DNA of 64,000 nt from Thermococcus barophilus MP (lineage in GTDB: Archaea; Methanobacteriota_B; Thermococci; Thermococcales; Thermococcaceae). Position numbers and translations under genes: made by a program. Where the stretch lies: contig NC_014804.1 in NCBI RefSeq assembly GCF_000151105.2, positions 558,001 through 622,000 on the forward strand. The letters run 5' to 3'. Under the pieces are notes generated by a model that saw only the letters and a program-made list of their open reading frames with translations, did no database searches and was not told where the DNA came from. This document shows, piece after piece, positions 55,889 through 64,000 of this stretch. Positions within the stretch are counted from its first letter, which is position 1. Every line of letters begins with the position of its first letter.

Positions 55889-57181
55889 ATGAAAAGGATT
55901 AGCATTTTGATTTTTCTCCTGCTTATCATGCCTGCATTGGTGGATACTCTTCCAACTGTGAAATACGGAGCTGTTAATTTCATTCCAGTTGCAACAGAAA
56001 ATGAGCTTAAAGAGGTCATTAATACTAATGAGGGTCAATATATCTTTGTTTATTACTACTCTCCAACCTGTCCTGCTTGTAAATATATGCGAGATAATGT
56101 TTTTGCAGATCCCAGTATAGTCCGACTTCTCTCAGAAAGAGCTGTCCCTATAATTGTGGACGTTTACAAGGGAAGGGAAGTAACATCACTCCGATATAAA
56201 GTCTACAGCAAGGTTCTTGTGATTCAGCCAGATAATTCCGGGTATTACACCCCCAAATCTTCTGGAGAAGAGGTTACAGTTTCAGTTCCTGGAACTCCAA
56301 CAATGGTAGTTTTTAAAGTTGAGAACGGAGAGAAGATCTTAAGGGGAGTCGCTGTCGGGGCGCTGAATAAACAGGGTTTTGAGTTTTTCATCGAGCAAAC
56401 CACTGAAAAGAAGGCAAATGTTAAGACCCCAAATCCCAAAGCATCTACCACAACCGCTGCACAAACGCAAAATGAGAGCCGTTTAACTTTCGCAGTTCTC
56501 CTAACAATTTTCTCTGCTGGTATTTTAAGCGTGTTTTCTCCCTGTGTTTTGCCATTGGTTGTCAGCGGATTTGCTCTGATACTCGCTAAAAGGAATCTTG
56601 GACTTATAATACTCGGCATGATTGCCGCATTTTCCTTAATTGGCGGAGCGGCTGGGGCCTTGGGTTCATATATATCCCAGATTACGGCACTCCTTTATTT
56701 AATCGGGGGAACTGGATTCATCGTTCTTGGCACAATAATGGTAAGCGAAAAAGCCAATCTGTACTTCACTTCAAAAATTGGCAGAATTCAACGCTTTGCT
56801 GAGAAAAATCATAAATTCAGAGGCAAATTTGCAGACTTTTTGTTTGGAGCATCATTGGGAGCTACTTGGATTGGATGTATCGCTCCATATGTTGGCTTTG
56901 CAATTTTAACAGCAGCATTAAGCAGGAACTTTACAAAAGGAGTCATTGTAATGTTCATTTATGCCCTCGGTGTGGGGTTAACTTTCTATCTGGTACTCAG
57001 CTCCAAAGACTTGGCACAGTGGATAAACAAGAGATTCCTCTCAAATAAACTCACTCTAAGAAGCAGTGACAGGAAACTGGAAAAGGCAGTTGGTATTTTA
57101 ATGATTTTAATTGGTATGCTGATGCTTACAGAATTAACCCCATTAAAGCTCTGGAGCCATCTCTTTGAAAAAATTGTATGA
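55889..57181 (+). CDS. Thioredoxin–CcdA/DsbD-like fusion protein
   Basis: A 430-residue protein with a signal peptide (ISILIFLLLIMPALVDT), an extracytoplasmic thioredoxin domain with SPTCPACKYM, a Thr/Ala-rich linker (TTTAAQTQ) and a CcdA-type six-helix domain with SPCVLPLVV and WIGCIAPY cysteines. This domain order joins the two redox halves of a DsbD-like electron relay in one chain. It carries electrons from the cytoplasm to outside thiols (inference). GAGGGGAGAAC precedes the ATG. Confidence 0.88.
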   Translation: MKRISILIFLLLIMPALVDTLPTVKYGAVNFIPVATENELKEVINTNEGQYIFVYYYSPTCPACKYMRDNVFADPSIVRLLSERAVPIIVDVYKGREVTSLRYKVYSKVLVIQPDNSGYYTPKSSGEEVTVSVPGTPTMVVFKVENGEKILRGVAVGALNKQGFEFFIEQTTEKKANVKTPNPKASTTTAAQTQNESRLTFAVLLTIFSAGILSVFSPCVLPLVVSGFALILAKRNLGLIILGMIAAFSLIGGAAGALGSYISQITALLYLIGGTGFIVLGTIMVSEKANLYFTSKIGRIQRFAEKNHKFRGKFADFLFGASLGATWIGCIAPYVGFAILTAALSRNFTKGVIVMFIYALGVGLTFYLVLSSKDLAQWINKRFLSNKLTLRSSDRKLEKAVGILMILIGMLMLTELTPLKLWSHLFEKIV

Positions 57182-57188
57182 AAGCAAA

Positions 57189-57578
57189 TCAAGCACTTTC
57201 TTCATCAAAATGAAATCCTTCCCCTTCTTTTCCGTTATGAATTTCTTTAATCTCAAAAACCTTGAGCGGGACTCTTTTCAAAGCCTTTCCAACAACAGCT
57301 TTTGCAATTCTCTCCGCATGCTCTAAGCTCTGAGCATTGAAGACTTTAAGGGTCAGGTAAATTCCAACTAAACCAATACTCCCAATAACGAAAGCACTCT
57401 CAAACGGGCTTCCACACACAGGACATTGGGAGTAGCCAATTTCAACCTTCACGAAGTCAAGCTTTTCTTTATTCAAAGCCTTCGCAACCTTCGATACGGC
57501 AACATTTATCGCATCCTCTGGTGTCTCAACGTCTCTCACAATTATCGGGGCTTCTAAAACCACTATATAATCACCCAT
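57189..57578 (-). CDS. DUF555 protein
   Basis: A 129-residue archaeal DUF555 protein. MGDYIVVLEAPIIVRDVETPEDA and CPVCGSPFESAF (a potential zinc site) are typical. Function unknown. ATG at 57576-57578 has GAGGTGGG upstream; the longer frame starting at 57599 runs through this site. It lies 17 nt after the DUF357 stop, one operon. Confidence 0.88.
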   Translation of the reverse strand: MGDYIVVLEAPIIVRDVETPEDAINVAVSKVAKALNKEKLDFVKVEIGYSQCPVCGSPFESAFVIGSIGLVGIYLTLKVFNAQSLEHAERIAKAVVGKALKRVPLKVFEIKEIHNGKEGEGFHFDEESA

Positions 57579-57595
57579 TTTTCCCACCTCGTCAC

Positions 57596-57883
57596 TCACC
57601 CGAAGGCAAAGAGTCTGTTGTCTTCGCCTTTAAACACTCCAAGCCTAACTCCGGCATCAATAAAGCCATGTGCATAGTTTAAAGCGGCGAAAGCGGTCAC
57701 ATAATCACCTTTCTCATAGTAGTATTTGGCGTCACTGTAATAGCTTTTTGCCATGGTTAAAAAGTCTTTCGCAACAGAATAGAGGAGGCTTTTCTCGTGC
57801 ACTGCTATTTCAAGCTTTTCAAGGGCTTGTTCTGTTATTTCAAAGTATTTCTTGAGTTTTTCTTCGCTTATCTCTCGCTCCAC
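57596..57883 (-). CDS. DUF357 protein
   Basis: A 95-residue, helical DUF357 protein (ITEQALEKLEIAVHEKSLL; YYSDAKYYYEKGDYVTAFAALNYAHG). Function unknown; the pair of helices resembles TPR-like folds. GTG start, with ATGAGGCGAGACC upstream. First gene of a two-gene operon with DUF555, divergent from the cytosine methyltransferase. Confidence 0.85.
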   Translation of the reverse strand: MEREISEEKLKKYFEITEQALEKLEIAVHEKSLLYSVAKDFLTMAKSYYSDAKYYYEKGDYVTAFAALNYAHGFIDAGVRLGVFKGEDNRLFAFG

Positions 57884-57961
57884 CGGTCTCGCCTCATCTA
57901 CAGCTAACTTGAAATCCTTATAAACCTTGCTTATTCACTAATGATGAGTGAGGTGGTATAT

Positions 57962-58927
57962 ATGTACACGATCATTGATTTATTCGCTGGTGCGGGAGGA
58001 TTTAGCAGGGGTTTTAAGGAAGCGGGATTTAAGATTTTAGCTGCTATTGAAAATTTTGCCCCAAAAGCTGATACTTACAAGTTCAACTTCCCTGAGGTTA
58101 GGATGTATGTTGAAGATATCAAGAGGATTCACACCATAGATGTCATGAGGGATGTTGGAGTGCCGGATGTAATAATAGGTGGACCTCCATGTGAGCCTTA
58201 CACAGCCGCAAATTTAAAGAGAAAGGAGAATCCTCTTGATAGGCTCTACAATGACCCAATTGGACAGCTTGTTTTACACTTCATCCGCTTTGTGAAGGAT
58301 TTTCAGCCAAAGATATTTGTCATGGAGGAAGTGCCTCAAATTATGGAAGGTGAGCTTAAAGATGCCTTGAAATACGAGTTTGAGAAAGCTGGCTATGATG
58401 AGATTTACTTCAACGTTCTTGATGCTCAAGATTACGGAACCGCTCAGAGAAGGAAGAGAGTATTTATTTCGAACATTCGCATCAAACCCAAGAGAGTTAG
58501 GGGAAAGCTGACAGTATGGGATGTAATCGGGGATTTACCTGACCCGAGGCTGCCTGAGGCATTAGAAATTCCCAACCACAGATATGTTCCGTTATCACCA
58601 AGGAAGCAGAGAAAAATTATGCGCCTTAGATGGGGAATGGCAATGCAGAAGTTTGGTGATTCACAGAGGAAGTTCACGAACTGGGTCAGGCTTCATCCTT
58701 ATAAGGTTGCACCCACAGTCAAAGGCGGCAGCAGGTTCATTCATCCCTTCGATGACAGGCTTTTAACTGTCAGAGAGCAGGCAAGATTGATGGGGTATCC
58801 AGATTACCACATATTCCTTGGTGGAAGGGACGTGCAGTATGATAGCGTTGGTGAGGCAGTACCCCCAACAGTTGCGAAGGCAATAGCCGAATACGTGAAG
58901 GAAAAACTTGACGAGGGAGATTATTAA
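57962..58927 (+). CDS. C5-cytosine methyltransferase
   Basis: A 321-residue cytosine-C5 methyltransferase. Motif I DLFAGAGGFSRGF, motif IV GGPPCEPYT (with Glu where Gln is usual after PPC), motif VI VMEEVPQ, motif VIII AQRRKRVFI and motif X VGEAVPPTVAKA. It has the usual target recognition region but no restriction enzyme gene is near. Substrate may be DNA or RNA. GAGGTGG precedes ATG at 57962; an upstream in-frame start is rejected. tRNA-Val follows. Confidence 0.9.
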   Translation: MYTIIDLFAGAGGFSRGFKEAGFKILAAIENFAPKADTYKFNFPEVRMYVEDIKRIHTIDVMRDVGVPDVIIGGPPCEPYTAANLKRKENPLDRLYNDPIGQLVLHFIRFVKDFQPKIFVMEEVPQIMEGELKDALKYEFEKAGYDEIYFNVLDAQDYGTAQRRKRVFISNIRIKPKRVRGKLTVWDVIGDLPDPRLPEALEIPNHRYVPLSPRKQRKIMRLRWGMAMQKFGDSQRKFTNWVRLHPYKVAPTVKGGSRFIHPFDDRLLTVREQARLMGYPDYHIFLGGRDVQYDSVGEAVPPTVAKAIAEYVKEKLDEGDY

Positions 58928-58976
58928 ATTAGCGAAAGATTTATAATCTCCCCTTTGCTTTAACTTTGTCGGGAAT

Positions 58977-59053
58977 GGGCCCGTGGTCTAGCTGGTCATG
59001 ACGCCACCCTTACGAGGTGGAGGTCCGGGGTTCGAATCCCCGCGGGCCCACCA
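58977..59053 (+). tRNA. tRNA-Val (TAC)
   Basis: Acceptor GGGCCCG with CGGGCCC, anticodon stem-loop CCACC-CTTACGA-GGTGG with anticodon TAC, T-arm CCGGGG-TTCGAAT-CCCCG, discriminator A and encoded CCA (59051-59053). TATA-like ATTTATAATC lies about 28-38 nt upstream. Confidence 0.96.
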
Positions 59054-59109
59054 TAACAAAAAATAAAATTTGTCCCGAAAATTTAAAATAATAATCAAAG
59101 TTGGATGTT

Positions 59110-60840
59110 TTATTCCCCGAGTCTTATTGGCAGTTTAACTTTGAATTCAATTGTTCTTAGGGCATTCGGAATTTTAATTTTCAGAATATATTGGGCATCC
59201 TCTGGAATGTCTTTAAATACTACATATCCGGATACACAATTTCCCGGAGTGAGTTCTATAACGTTTGTGAGATTGCTCATAACAACATCCCCTGGAATCA
59301 ATACACCTTTTGAAGTCAAGAGCCCCCACTGTTCAATGTTTAACGGGAGAGCTGTTTCTCCAGTGTTCTCCAGCGTAAGATATATTTTTACAAGCGATTT
59401 CAGTTTGGTAATCTCCAAATATGGAATCTCCTCAACTTTCTCAATCGTGATTTTTAAAGGGTATTCTTCTATCGTCTTGTTGACTTTTATTTCCCTCGTC
59501 CTTGGTGTTCCCTTTATCTCAAAGGGAATCTCAATTAACTCATCCTTAAGCTCTGTTAGGTCATATAGATGCACTGTTAGGGTTGTCTTTCCCTGTACAT
59601 AAGGAAATAGCAACCATGTTTGTTTTTCAGAATGGGGGCCCACAGTTAAGAACCATGTGAATGGCGCAATTTTTACCTCACCTCCAAGGGTAATTCCGTT
59701 TAGATCTATTTTCACCTCATTATCTCCTGTATTTTTGATTTTCAGAAGTACTTTTACCCCTTCCTCTTTTCCTTCTGGTGTTTCATATTCAAAAACAGCA
59801 TACTTCATGAGTGTTATCTCAATTGGGAACTTTTCAGCTGGTTTGGATATATTCACCAGTGTATAGTTCAGTGAGAATTTAAGTTTTGGAAGCATTATTT
59901 CTGCTTCTCTCTCGGGAAGCATCTCTGTTTCGTGGACTTCAAGTATAAATTCTCTGCCCTCCAGACTTATCTCCTCCATCGGGAAAAGAAATTCTTCGGT
60001 TATATCTTTACCAGGTTCAAGCTTTTTGCTTTTAATGCTTGAAATGTCTTTGGGATATTCTATCACTGAAAATCCATCAACAGTAAGCTTTGCTGGCTCT
60101 CTTATCATTAATTCTACAGAATTGTTTCCGAGATTCTTAATCTTGGTGTCTATCCTAAGGTATTTCTTCAAAGTTAGAGGATGCACATAAATTCCATATC
60201 GGTAAACTTCGAGTATAATATTAGCCTTCTTTTGTGTCACATTTAGTGGCTTTGAATTCCTAAGATATACTTTTTCAAAGTACTGCATTCTTTCTTTTTC
60301 ACTCATTTTAGGGAGATTCTGAGCTTTAAAAACCTTTTTTAACATAGTATCTTTCGTAATTAATGTTGCATCAATGATGCCACTACTTGAAATGCCCTTT
60401 TGAAAGTTGGTCAGTACATATCGGGCTTTATACACAGTGGGTTCTGTAAGATTGCCAGAGACATTGGTGAGTTCCTCACTGTAAGATAGGAAATCTGATC
60501 TGTGAACAGTCAAAGTTCCGTTGTATATGAGAATACCAAATTCGTCCTTTATTGTTATCTTCAGTTTCCCATCAATTTTTGTACATGCAGTTTGATTTTT
60601 CACCTCTAAGTATAGGACCAGAACATTAGACTCCTTTTTCCATTTAGCTGTTACCTTGAAGTCCTTAATTCGTTCCTTTGGCATAAGTGTTGATAGAGTC
60701 GCTGTATATGTTGATGTATTTGGAGATGATATTGTTTTTTGCATGGAAGTTGCCAAAGTATGGGAGGTAGGAGAAGATTGAATGCATCCACAGACTAACA
60801 TTATTAACAAGAATATCGGTATTGTATTGGTCTTCTTCAT
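59110..60840 (-). CDS. Lipoprotein with repeated beta domains
   Basis: A 576-residue exported lipoprotein. The signal peptide ends with the lipobox LVCGC (Cys19), followed by a Ser/Thr-rich linker (TSMQKTISSPNTSTYTATLS). The rest is beta-rich and holds at least three immunoglobulin/CARDB-like repeats that share the pattern of an EVxxxKIxNxG core (KIKNTGDNEVKIDLNG; LTLENTGETALPLNI). No enzyme motif. A surface-binding or structural role is likely. The family is unrecognised. Confidence 0.78.
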   Translation of the reverse strand: MKKTNTIPIFLLIMLVCGCIQSSPTSHTLATSMQKTISSPNTSTYTATLSTLMPKERIKDFKVTAKWKKESNVLVLYLEVKNQTACTKIDGKLKITIKDEFGILIYNGTLTVHRSDFLSYSEELTNVSGNLTEPTVYKARYVLTNFQKGISSSGIIDATLITKDTMLKKVFKAQNLPKMSEKERMQYFEKVYLRNSKPLNVTQKKANIILEVYRYGIYVHPLTLKKYLRIDTKIKNLGNNSVELMIREPAKLTVDGFSVIEYPKDISSIKSKKLEPGKDITEEFLFPMEEISLEGREFILEVHETEMLPEREAEIMLPKLKFSLNYTLVNISKPAEKFPIEITLMKYAVFEYETPEGKEEGVKVLLKIKNTGDNEVKIDLNGITLGGEVKIAPFTWFLTVGPHSEKQTWLLFPYVQGKTTLTVHLYDLTELKDELIEIPFEIKGTPRTREIKVNKTIEEYPLKITIEKVEEIPYLEITKLKSLVKIYLTLENTGETALPLNIEQWGLLTSKGVLIPGDVVMSNLTNVIELTPGNCVSGYVVFKDIPEDAQYILKIKIPNALRTIEFKVKLPIRLGE

Positions 60841-60918
60841 GAAGACCCCTCACTTAGGTAAAGTAAAAGAGGTTAAGTTTTTTACTTAGATTTACATCGG
60901 AACGATAAAAGAGATTTG

Positions 60919-62070
60919 TTAAGTAGGCTTTTTATCCTCCTCAGGTGGCTTCCAGTTTTTGGTTATCTTTGTAACAGCTTTAACTATCTGCCTCTCCTGT
61001 GGATTCTTTTCAACAAGCTTCTCAAGGAAAGAAATCAGCTCATCGTAAGTAGGTTTATCAATTGGGAAGGGTACCCTATCCTTTCCACCCACAGCATATG
61101 CAAACTTAAAAGGATCGGGAGGATGAGTAACTGGGTCTCTCCATGAAGGATGGACATCATACACAAGCTCCAATACAAGGGACAAAGCCCTTAGTGTGCT
61201 TGGGCCAAGTCCTTTGAGGAGCAAAAACTCCTCGTAATTCTTCACACTCAGCTCCCTTGCAAGCTCCAAAGCCCTCTGATTCAGCTCAATCTGTCCCAGA
61301 CTTTTATATCTCCTAACTGTATCGGACAGGTTTAGTTTTTCATATGGTTTGTAGACAACCAGAGGTTTGTAGCCTTTTGCAACTGCCGTAAGAGTTTTGA
61401 GCTCCCTCTCAAGCTTTCTTGGATCTTCTTTCACGATATCGAGCAGGATTTTTTGGTATTCTCTTGTGTTTTTATCAACAGTATTCAGCGCATACTCAAG
61501 CTTGATCCCGCTTATCCCTTTGTGAGGCTCCAGCGTAAAGCTTTCATTATCAAACCAGTGGTATCTTCTTGCAAGCTTGACCTTTGGATTCATACCCTGC
61601 TGAACAACTGCCCAGTTTCCTTCCTCATCAAGGAAGAAGACATGGTGGTAAAGCTGGTATCCCGTTTGTAAAGCAACTGTGTCAACTTTGGCAACTAACC
61701 GGGAAATTCTGACGTATTCACTGCTGTCGAGTCCATATTTCTCACATATCTCTCTCAATTGAGCTGGAGTCTCTCTGCTCTTGGCACCTTTTCCTCCAGC
61801 GGCTTTTATGCCAAGTTCTTCCTTTGAGAGGACTTCCTTTAAAATCCCGGTTGTTACGGTGGTGCTTCCTGACGAATCCCAGTCCATTCCAATTAGGTTG
61901 TTCAAGGCTTGAAACCAAACTGGATCCGCTAACCTCTCAAGAACTCCCTTTGTGCCATATTCATCAACTAAAAGAATAAGCACTAACCTTGCCAGCTTTT
62001 TCATCCTTTGAGCAAGCCAAAGCGGGACATGACCCCCGTGAAGTGGAAGCTCAGCAATACCTTTTCTCAT
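60919..62070 (-). CDS. DUF763 protein
   Basis: A 383-residue protein of the DUF763 family, found in archaea and some bacteria. Signatures are GIAELPLHGGHVPLWL at the start, HWFDNESFTLEPHKGI and WRDPVTHPPDPFKFAYAVGG. A helix-hairpin-helix-like element LLKGLGPSTLRALSLVLEL is present near residue 285, hinting at DNA binding. ATG is chosen at 62068-62070; GGTG lies directly before it. Function unknown. Divergent from trm10. Confidence 0.85.
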   Translation of the reverse strand: MRKGIAELPLHGGHVPLWLAQRMKKLARLVLILLVDEYGTKGVLERLADPVWFQALNNLIGMDWDSSGSTTVTTGILKEVLSKEELGIKAAGGKGAKSRETPAQLREICEKYGLDSSEYVRISRLVAKVDTVALQTGYQLYHHVFFLDEEGNWAVVQQGMNPKVKLARRYHWFDNESFTLEPHKGISGIKLEYALNTVDKNTREYQKILLDIVKEDPRKLERELKTLTAVAKGYKPLVVYKPYEKLNLSDTVRRYKSLGQIELNQRALELARELSVKNYEEFLLLKGLGPSTLRALSLVLELVYDVHPSWRDPVTHPPDPFKFAYAVGGKDRVPFPIDKPTYDELISFLEKLVEKNPQERQIVKAVTKITKNWKPPEEDKKPT

Positions 62071-62145
62071 CACCAATGTATCTGCTTTTGAAGTTATTAA
62101 GCTTTGAGAGAAAACCTTAAAAATTCACTGACGATGCTCAAACCG

Positions 62146-63267
62146 ATGCCGATGAAAAAGCTTAGCGAAATTTTTGCAGAACTGCTCAGAGAGAAAGGAA
62201 TAAACAAAATAGGCATGCTTTCGAAAAGATACAGAAAGTCGAGGAATAAGCTCCAGGACATAGCATTGGATGTTCTTGAAGGTAAGGGAGCTATAGTTGA
62301 AGTTGATGAACCCACAGCAATAGCTTGGGACTTAAGCGGAAGACGAACAGGGGAAGCAAAATACGCCTATGCCCCATCGTGCATAGCAAAGAAGTTTAAG
62401 GTGGTTATTTCTCCCGGAGATTTAAGAGCGAGGCTTCCAAATGATTGCCCCTACTTTATAATCGACCTCATGCACTGGGAAAAGCACACAGAAAAGGAAA
62501 AGAATAAGGTTGCCCTTCAGGCTGCTCAAAGCTATGGTGTTTTGAGAGATTACCTCTGGAGCGAGCTTTTAGCGTTAACATGGATCAACGAAGAGTTTAA
62601 AGAAAAAGCACATTTTCCTCTTGACAGAGTTACTGCTTATGAAGGTCCGACTGCAGAGTTTTTAAAGGAGAAGGGTATTGATGAAGTTGTTCTCCTCGAT
62701 CCGAGAGCTGAGGAGGTTTTAAGCGAAGAAGACTTCAGTGTTGGTGCCTTTATCATTGGGGGAATTGTCGATACCGGTGGAACTAAAAAGGGAACAACTG
62801 CGAAGATTGGGGAAGCCCTTGAGAGTGAGGGAATCAAAGTTAGGAGGAGGAAAATTGTCCTTAGAGGAGACATTATTGGAGTTCCAGACAGGATAAATCA
62901 CATACTCAAAATCCTCCTTGAGATGCTCGTAGAAGGCAAAAGTATGGAGGAAGCCATTCTTACAGTGCAGTCACCGTTGCATGCAAGGTGGAGACTGAGA
63001 AAGGAACTGCCAAAGCACAAGAGGAGATATCTGATAGACGGCAGGAAGTATCTGGTTGTTGAGAAAGAGCTCTTTGATGAGTATTCGAGATGGCTCAACA
63101 TACGGTGGGAGGACTTCGTGCAGGTTTTAAGAGAACTCAACTTTGTTGCCCTTGAGAGAAAGAGAATACATCATCTCAACAAGATAGCGGTAGCGAGAAT
63201 TATCAATGGAAAGCTTTACAGGGTTATTCTGCTGAAGAGAGCGGCTTTGCTGTGTTATAATTGTTAA
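62146..63267 (+). CDS. trm10: tRNA m1G/m1A-9 methyltransferase Trm10
   Basis: An archaeal Trm10-type SPOUT methyltransferase of 373 residues, which methylates position 9 of tRNA; the Thermococcus enzyme can act on both A9 and G9. Motifs are AIAWDLSGRRTGEAK, FIIDLMHWEKHTE, GAFIIGGIVDTGGTKKGT and HARWRLRKELPKHKRRY. The start is uncertain among several ATGs (62134, 62146, 62152): TATA-like CCTTAAAAATT at 62111-62121 puts the transcript start near 62141-62146. I chose ATG at 62146. Confidence 0.88.
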   Translation: MPMKKLSEIFAELLREKGINKIGMLSKRYRKSRNKLQDIALDVLEGKGAIVEVDEPTAIAWDLSGRRTGEAKYAYAPSCIAKKFKVVISPGDLRARLPNDCPYFIIDLMHWEKHTEKEKNKVALQAAQSYGVLRDYLWSELLALTWINEEFKEKAHFPLDRVTAYEGPTAEFLKEKGIDEVVLLDPRAEEVLSEEDFSVGAFIIGGIVDTGGTKKGTTAKIGEALESEGIKVRRRKIVLRGDIIGVPDRINHILKILLEMLVEGKSMEEAILTVQSPLHARWRLRKELPKHKRRYLIDGRKYLVVEKELFDEYSRWLNIRWEDFVQVLRELNFVALERKRIHHLNKIAVARIINGKLYRVILLKRAALLCYNC

Positions 63268-63279
63268 AATGAAAGAAAA

Positions 63280-64000
63280 TCAAGCAAAGAACAAAATCAC
63301 GGCATCTCCCACAACTGCCGTCTCAACCTCTTCCCCTTCACTGAACACTGCCTTCCTGAGCACTATGTCGTCCTTGCTGAGCTCGACCTTTTGCCCTTCA
63401 ACTTCAAACTCCACCTTTCCGCTCTCTTTGAGCGCCTTTGAAACTTCCTCAGCATTTTGCTTGAGGTATGCAACAATCTTTGGAACGAGCTTTCCATATC
63501 TCGGTCCTACAGTTCTGAAGTTTGGCTTAATCTCGACGATTCTTTCCTCAAGCTCAGGCTCACCTTTTACAATCTCTAACTTCTCAATGTTCATTGTTCC
63601 TGCAATGTCTTTCTCTATTGCTTTGAGCATCTCATAGCTGTCAGTTGCATAAATTGCCACGTGCTTGAGCTTTGCATTCAAAGCCAAGCCGTGTGAGTTC
63701 TTGTATCTTCTCATTGCACCGATGATCTCCCTTGCAAGCTCTCCGAGCTTTTCAGCTTCTTCATCAATTCTTGCCTCATTGTAAGCGGGCCACTCCAAGA
63801 GGTGGATGCTCTTTGCCCCAACTTTGTCCTTGAATACCTCTTGGTAGAGCTCTTCTGTTATATGTGGCACAAATGGTGCGAGCAGTAGGAGGATGTTGTA
63901 GAGCAGCTCATACAATGCCACTCTTGCTTTAAGCTTGCTCTCTTTGTCCTCTCCATAGAGTCTGTGCTTGATCATTTCGAGGTAGTCATCTGCAACCTCG
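63280..64000 (-). CDS. valS: Valyl-tRNA synthetase, C-terminal part (start beyond window)
   Basis: Open to the right edge of the window; 239 codons of the C-terminal part are seen. The anticodon-binding domain has RVALYELLYNILLLLAPFVPHITEELYQEVF, followed by a variable C-terminal coiled region (KALKESGKVEFEVEGQKVELSKDDI). This matches class I synthetases of Val type, and the sequence EVADDYLEMIKHRLYG before it is typical of archaeal valyl-tRNA synthetase. The start lies beyond 64000, so Ile-type cannot be excluded on this part alone. Confidence 0.88.
   Translation of the reverse strand, partial: EVADDYLEMIKHRLYGEDKESKLKARVALYELLYNILLLLAPFVPHITEELYQEVFKDKVGAKSIHLLEWPAYNEARIDEEAEKLGELAREIIGAMRRYKNSHGLALNAKLKHVAIYATDSYEMLKAIEKDIAGTMNIEKLEIVKGEPELEERIVEIKPNFRTVGPRYGKLVPKIVAYLKQNAEEVSKALKESGKVEFEVEGQKVELSKDDIVLRKAVFSEGEEVETAVVGDAVILFFA

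Noticed and set aside
60852-60866. Half DtxR-type box (TTAGGTAAAG) upstream of the lipoprotein gene
   Set aside because: No inverted second half; chance match in an AT-rich gap.

Overview
The window is a contiguous piece of a Thermococcales chromosome, most likely a low-GC Thermococcus. The evidence is archaeal throughout: the surR–pdo divergent pair with a perfect SurR site, archaeal Trm10 and TrmY, ABCE1, NOG1, S8e, Hjc, archaemetzincin, an AglB/STT3 oligosaccharyltransferase, a geranylgeranyl reductase, GGTG-type Shine-Dalgarno sites with GTG/TTG starts, AT-rich TATA boxes 25-30 nt before starts, intronless tRNAs with encoded CCA, and a CRISPR repeat that starts GTTCCAATAAGAC and ends ATTGAAAG. 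Species cannot be fixed from this sequence alone.

Layout. 1-3.5 kb: hypothetical genes, a GC-rich candidate ncRNA, a cupin and topoisomerase IA. 3.5-7.4 kb: redox and sulfur-response block (geranylgeranyl reductase, ferredoxin, SurR, divergent protein disulfide oxidoreductase), then TrmY. 7.4-10.3 kb: adenylate kinase, a ubiquitin-like MoaD/SAMP protein, a thiamine-binding-like protein, a methyltransferase and a short ParB-fold protein. 10.3-19.1 kb: glmS-aglB operon, regulators, a methyltransferase and a PMT-type glycosyltransferase. 19.1-22.5 kb: RNase HII, a metal ABC transporter (permease and ATPase) with a DtxR-type operator, and a 9-repeat CRISPR array whose leader lies on its right side; no cas gene is in the window. 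22.5-27.5 kb: ABCE1, a GC-rich structured locus resembling the right end / omega-RNA part of an IS200/IS605 TnpB element but without tnpB, and a YprA/MrfA-like helicase. 27.5-32 kb: YigZ, HAD, MNT-HEPN pair, archaeoflavoprotein and a large secreted protein. 32-39.4 kb: NikR, tRNA-Thr, UppS with a small unlisted membrane protein, gamma carbonic anhydrase, Hjc, a secreted beta-domain protein, M42 peptidase, and an archaemetzincin–CYTH–helical repeat cluster. 39.4-49.5 kb: TrkH with an ECF-type ATPase, MTA/SAH deaminase, Map, tRNA-Ser, CBS protein, DUF835 membrane protein, GlmU-like enzyme, UppP and an MBL-fold protein. 49.5-64 kb: radical SAM, NOG1, S8e, two paralogous membrane proteins, CTP synthase, a thioredoxin–CcdA fusion, DUF555/DUF357, a C5-methyltransferase, tRNA-Val, a lipoprotein, DUF763, Trm10 and the 3' part of valS.

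Functional links. glmS, the GlmU-like enzyme, UppS, UppP, AglB and the PMT-like protein together cover amino-sugar nucleotide supply, polyprenyl carrier synthesis and recycling, and protein glycosylation, though they are spread over the window. SurR, PDO, ferredoxin and the thioredoxin–CcdA fusion are thiol/redox functions. NikR and the DtxR-type operator are metal homeostasis.

The least explained items are the TnpB-less omega-RNA-like locus (24350-24740), the GC-rich candidate ncRNA (811-895), the CRISPR array reading toward the metal-transport operon, and several gene pairings of unknown purpose (TrkH with an ECF ATPase; archaemetzincin with CYTH). Functional calls are from my own recognition of motifs and families; no database search was run.
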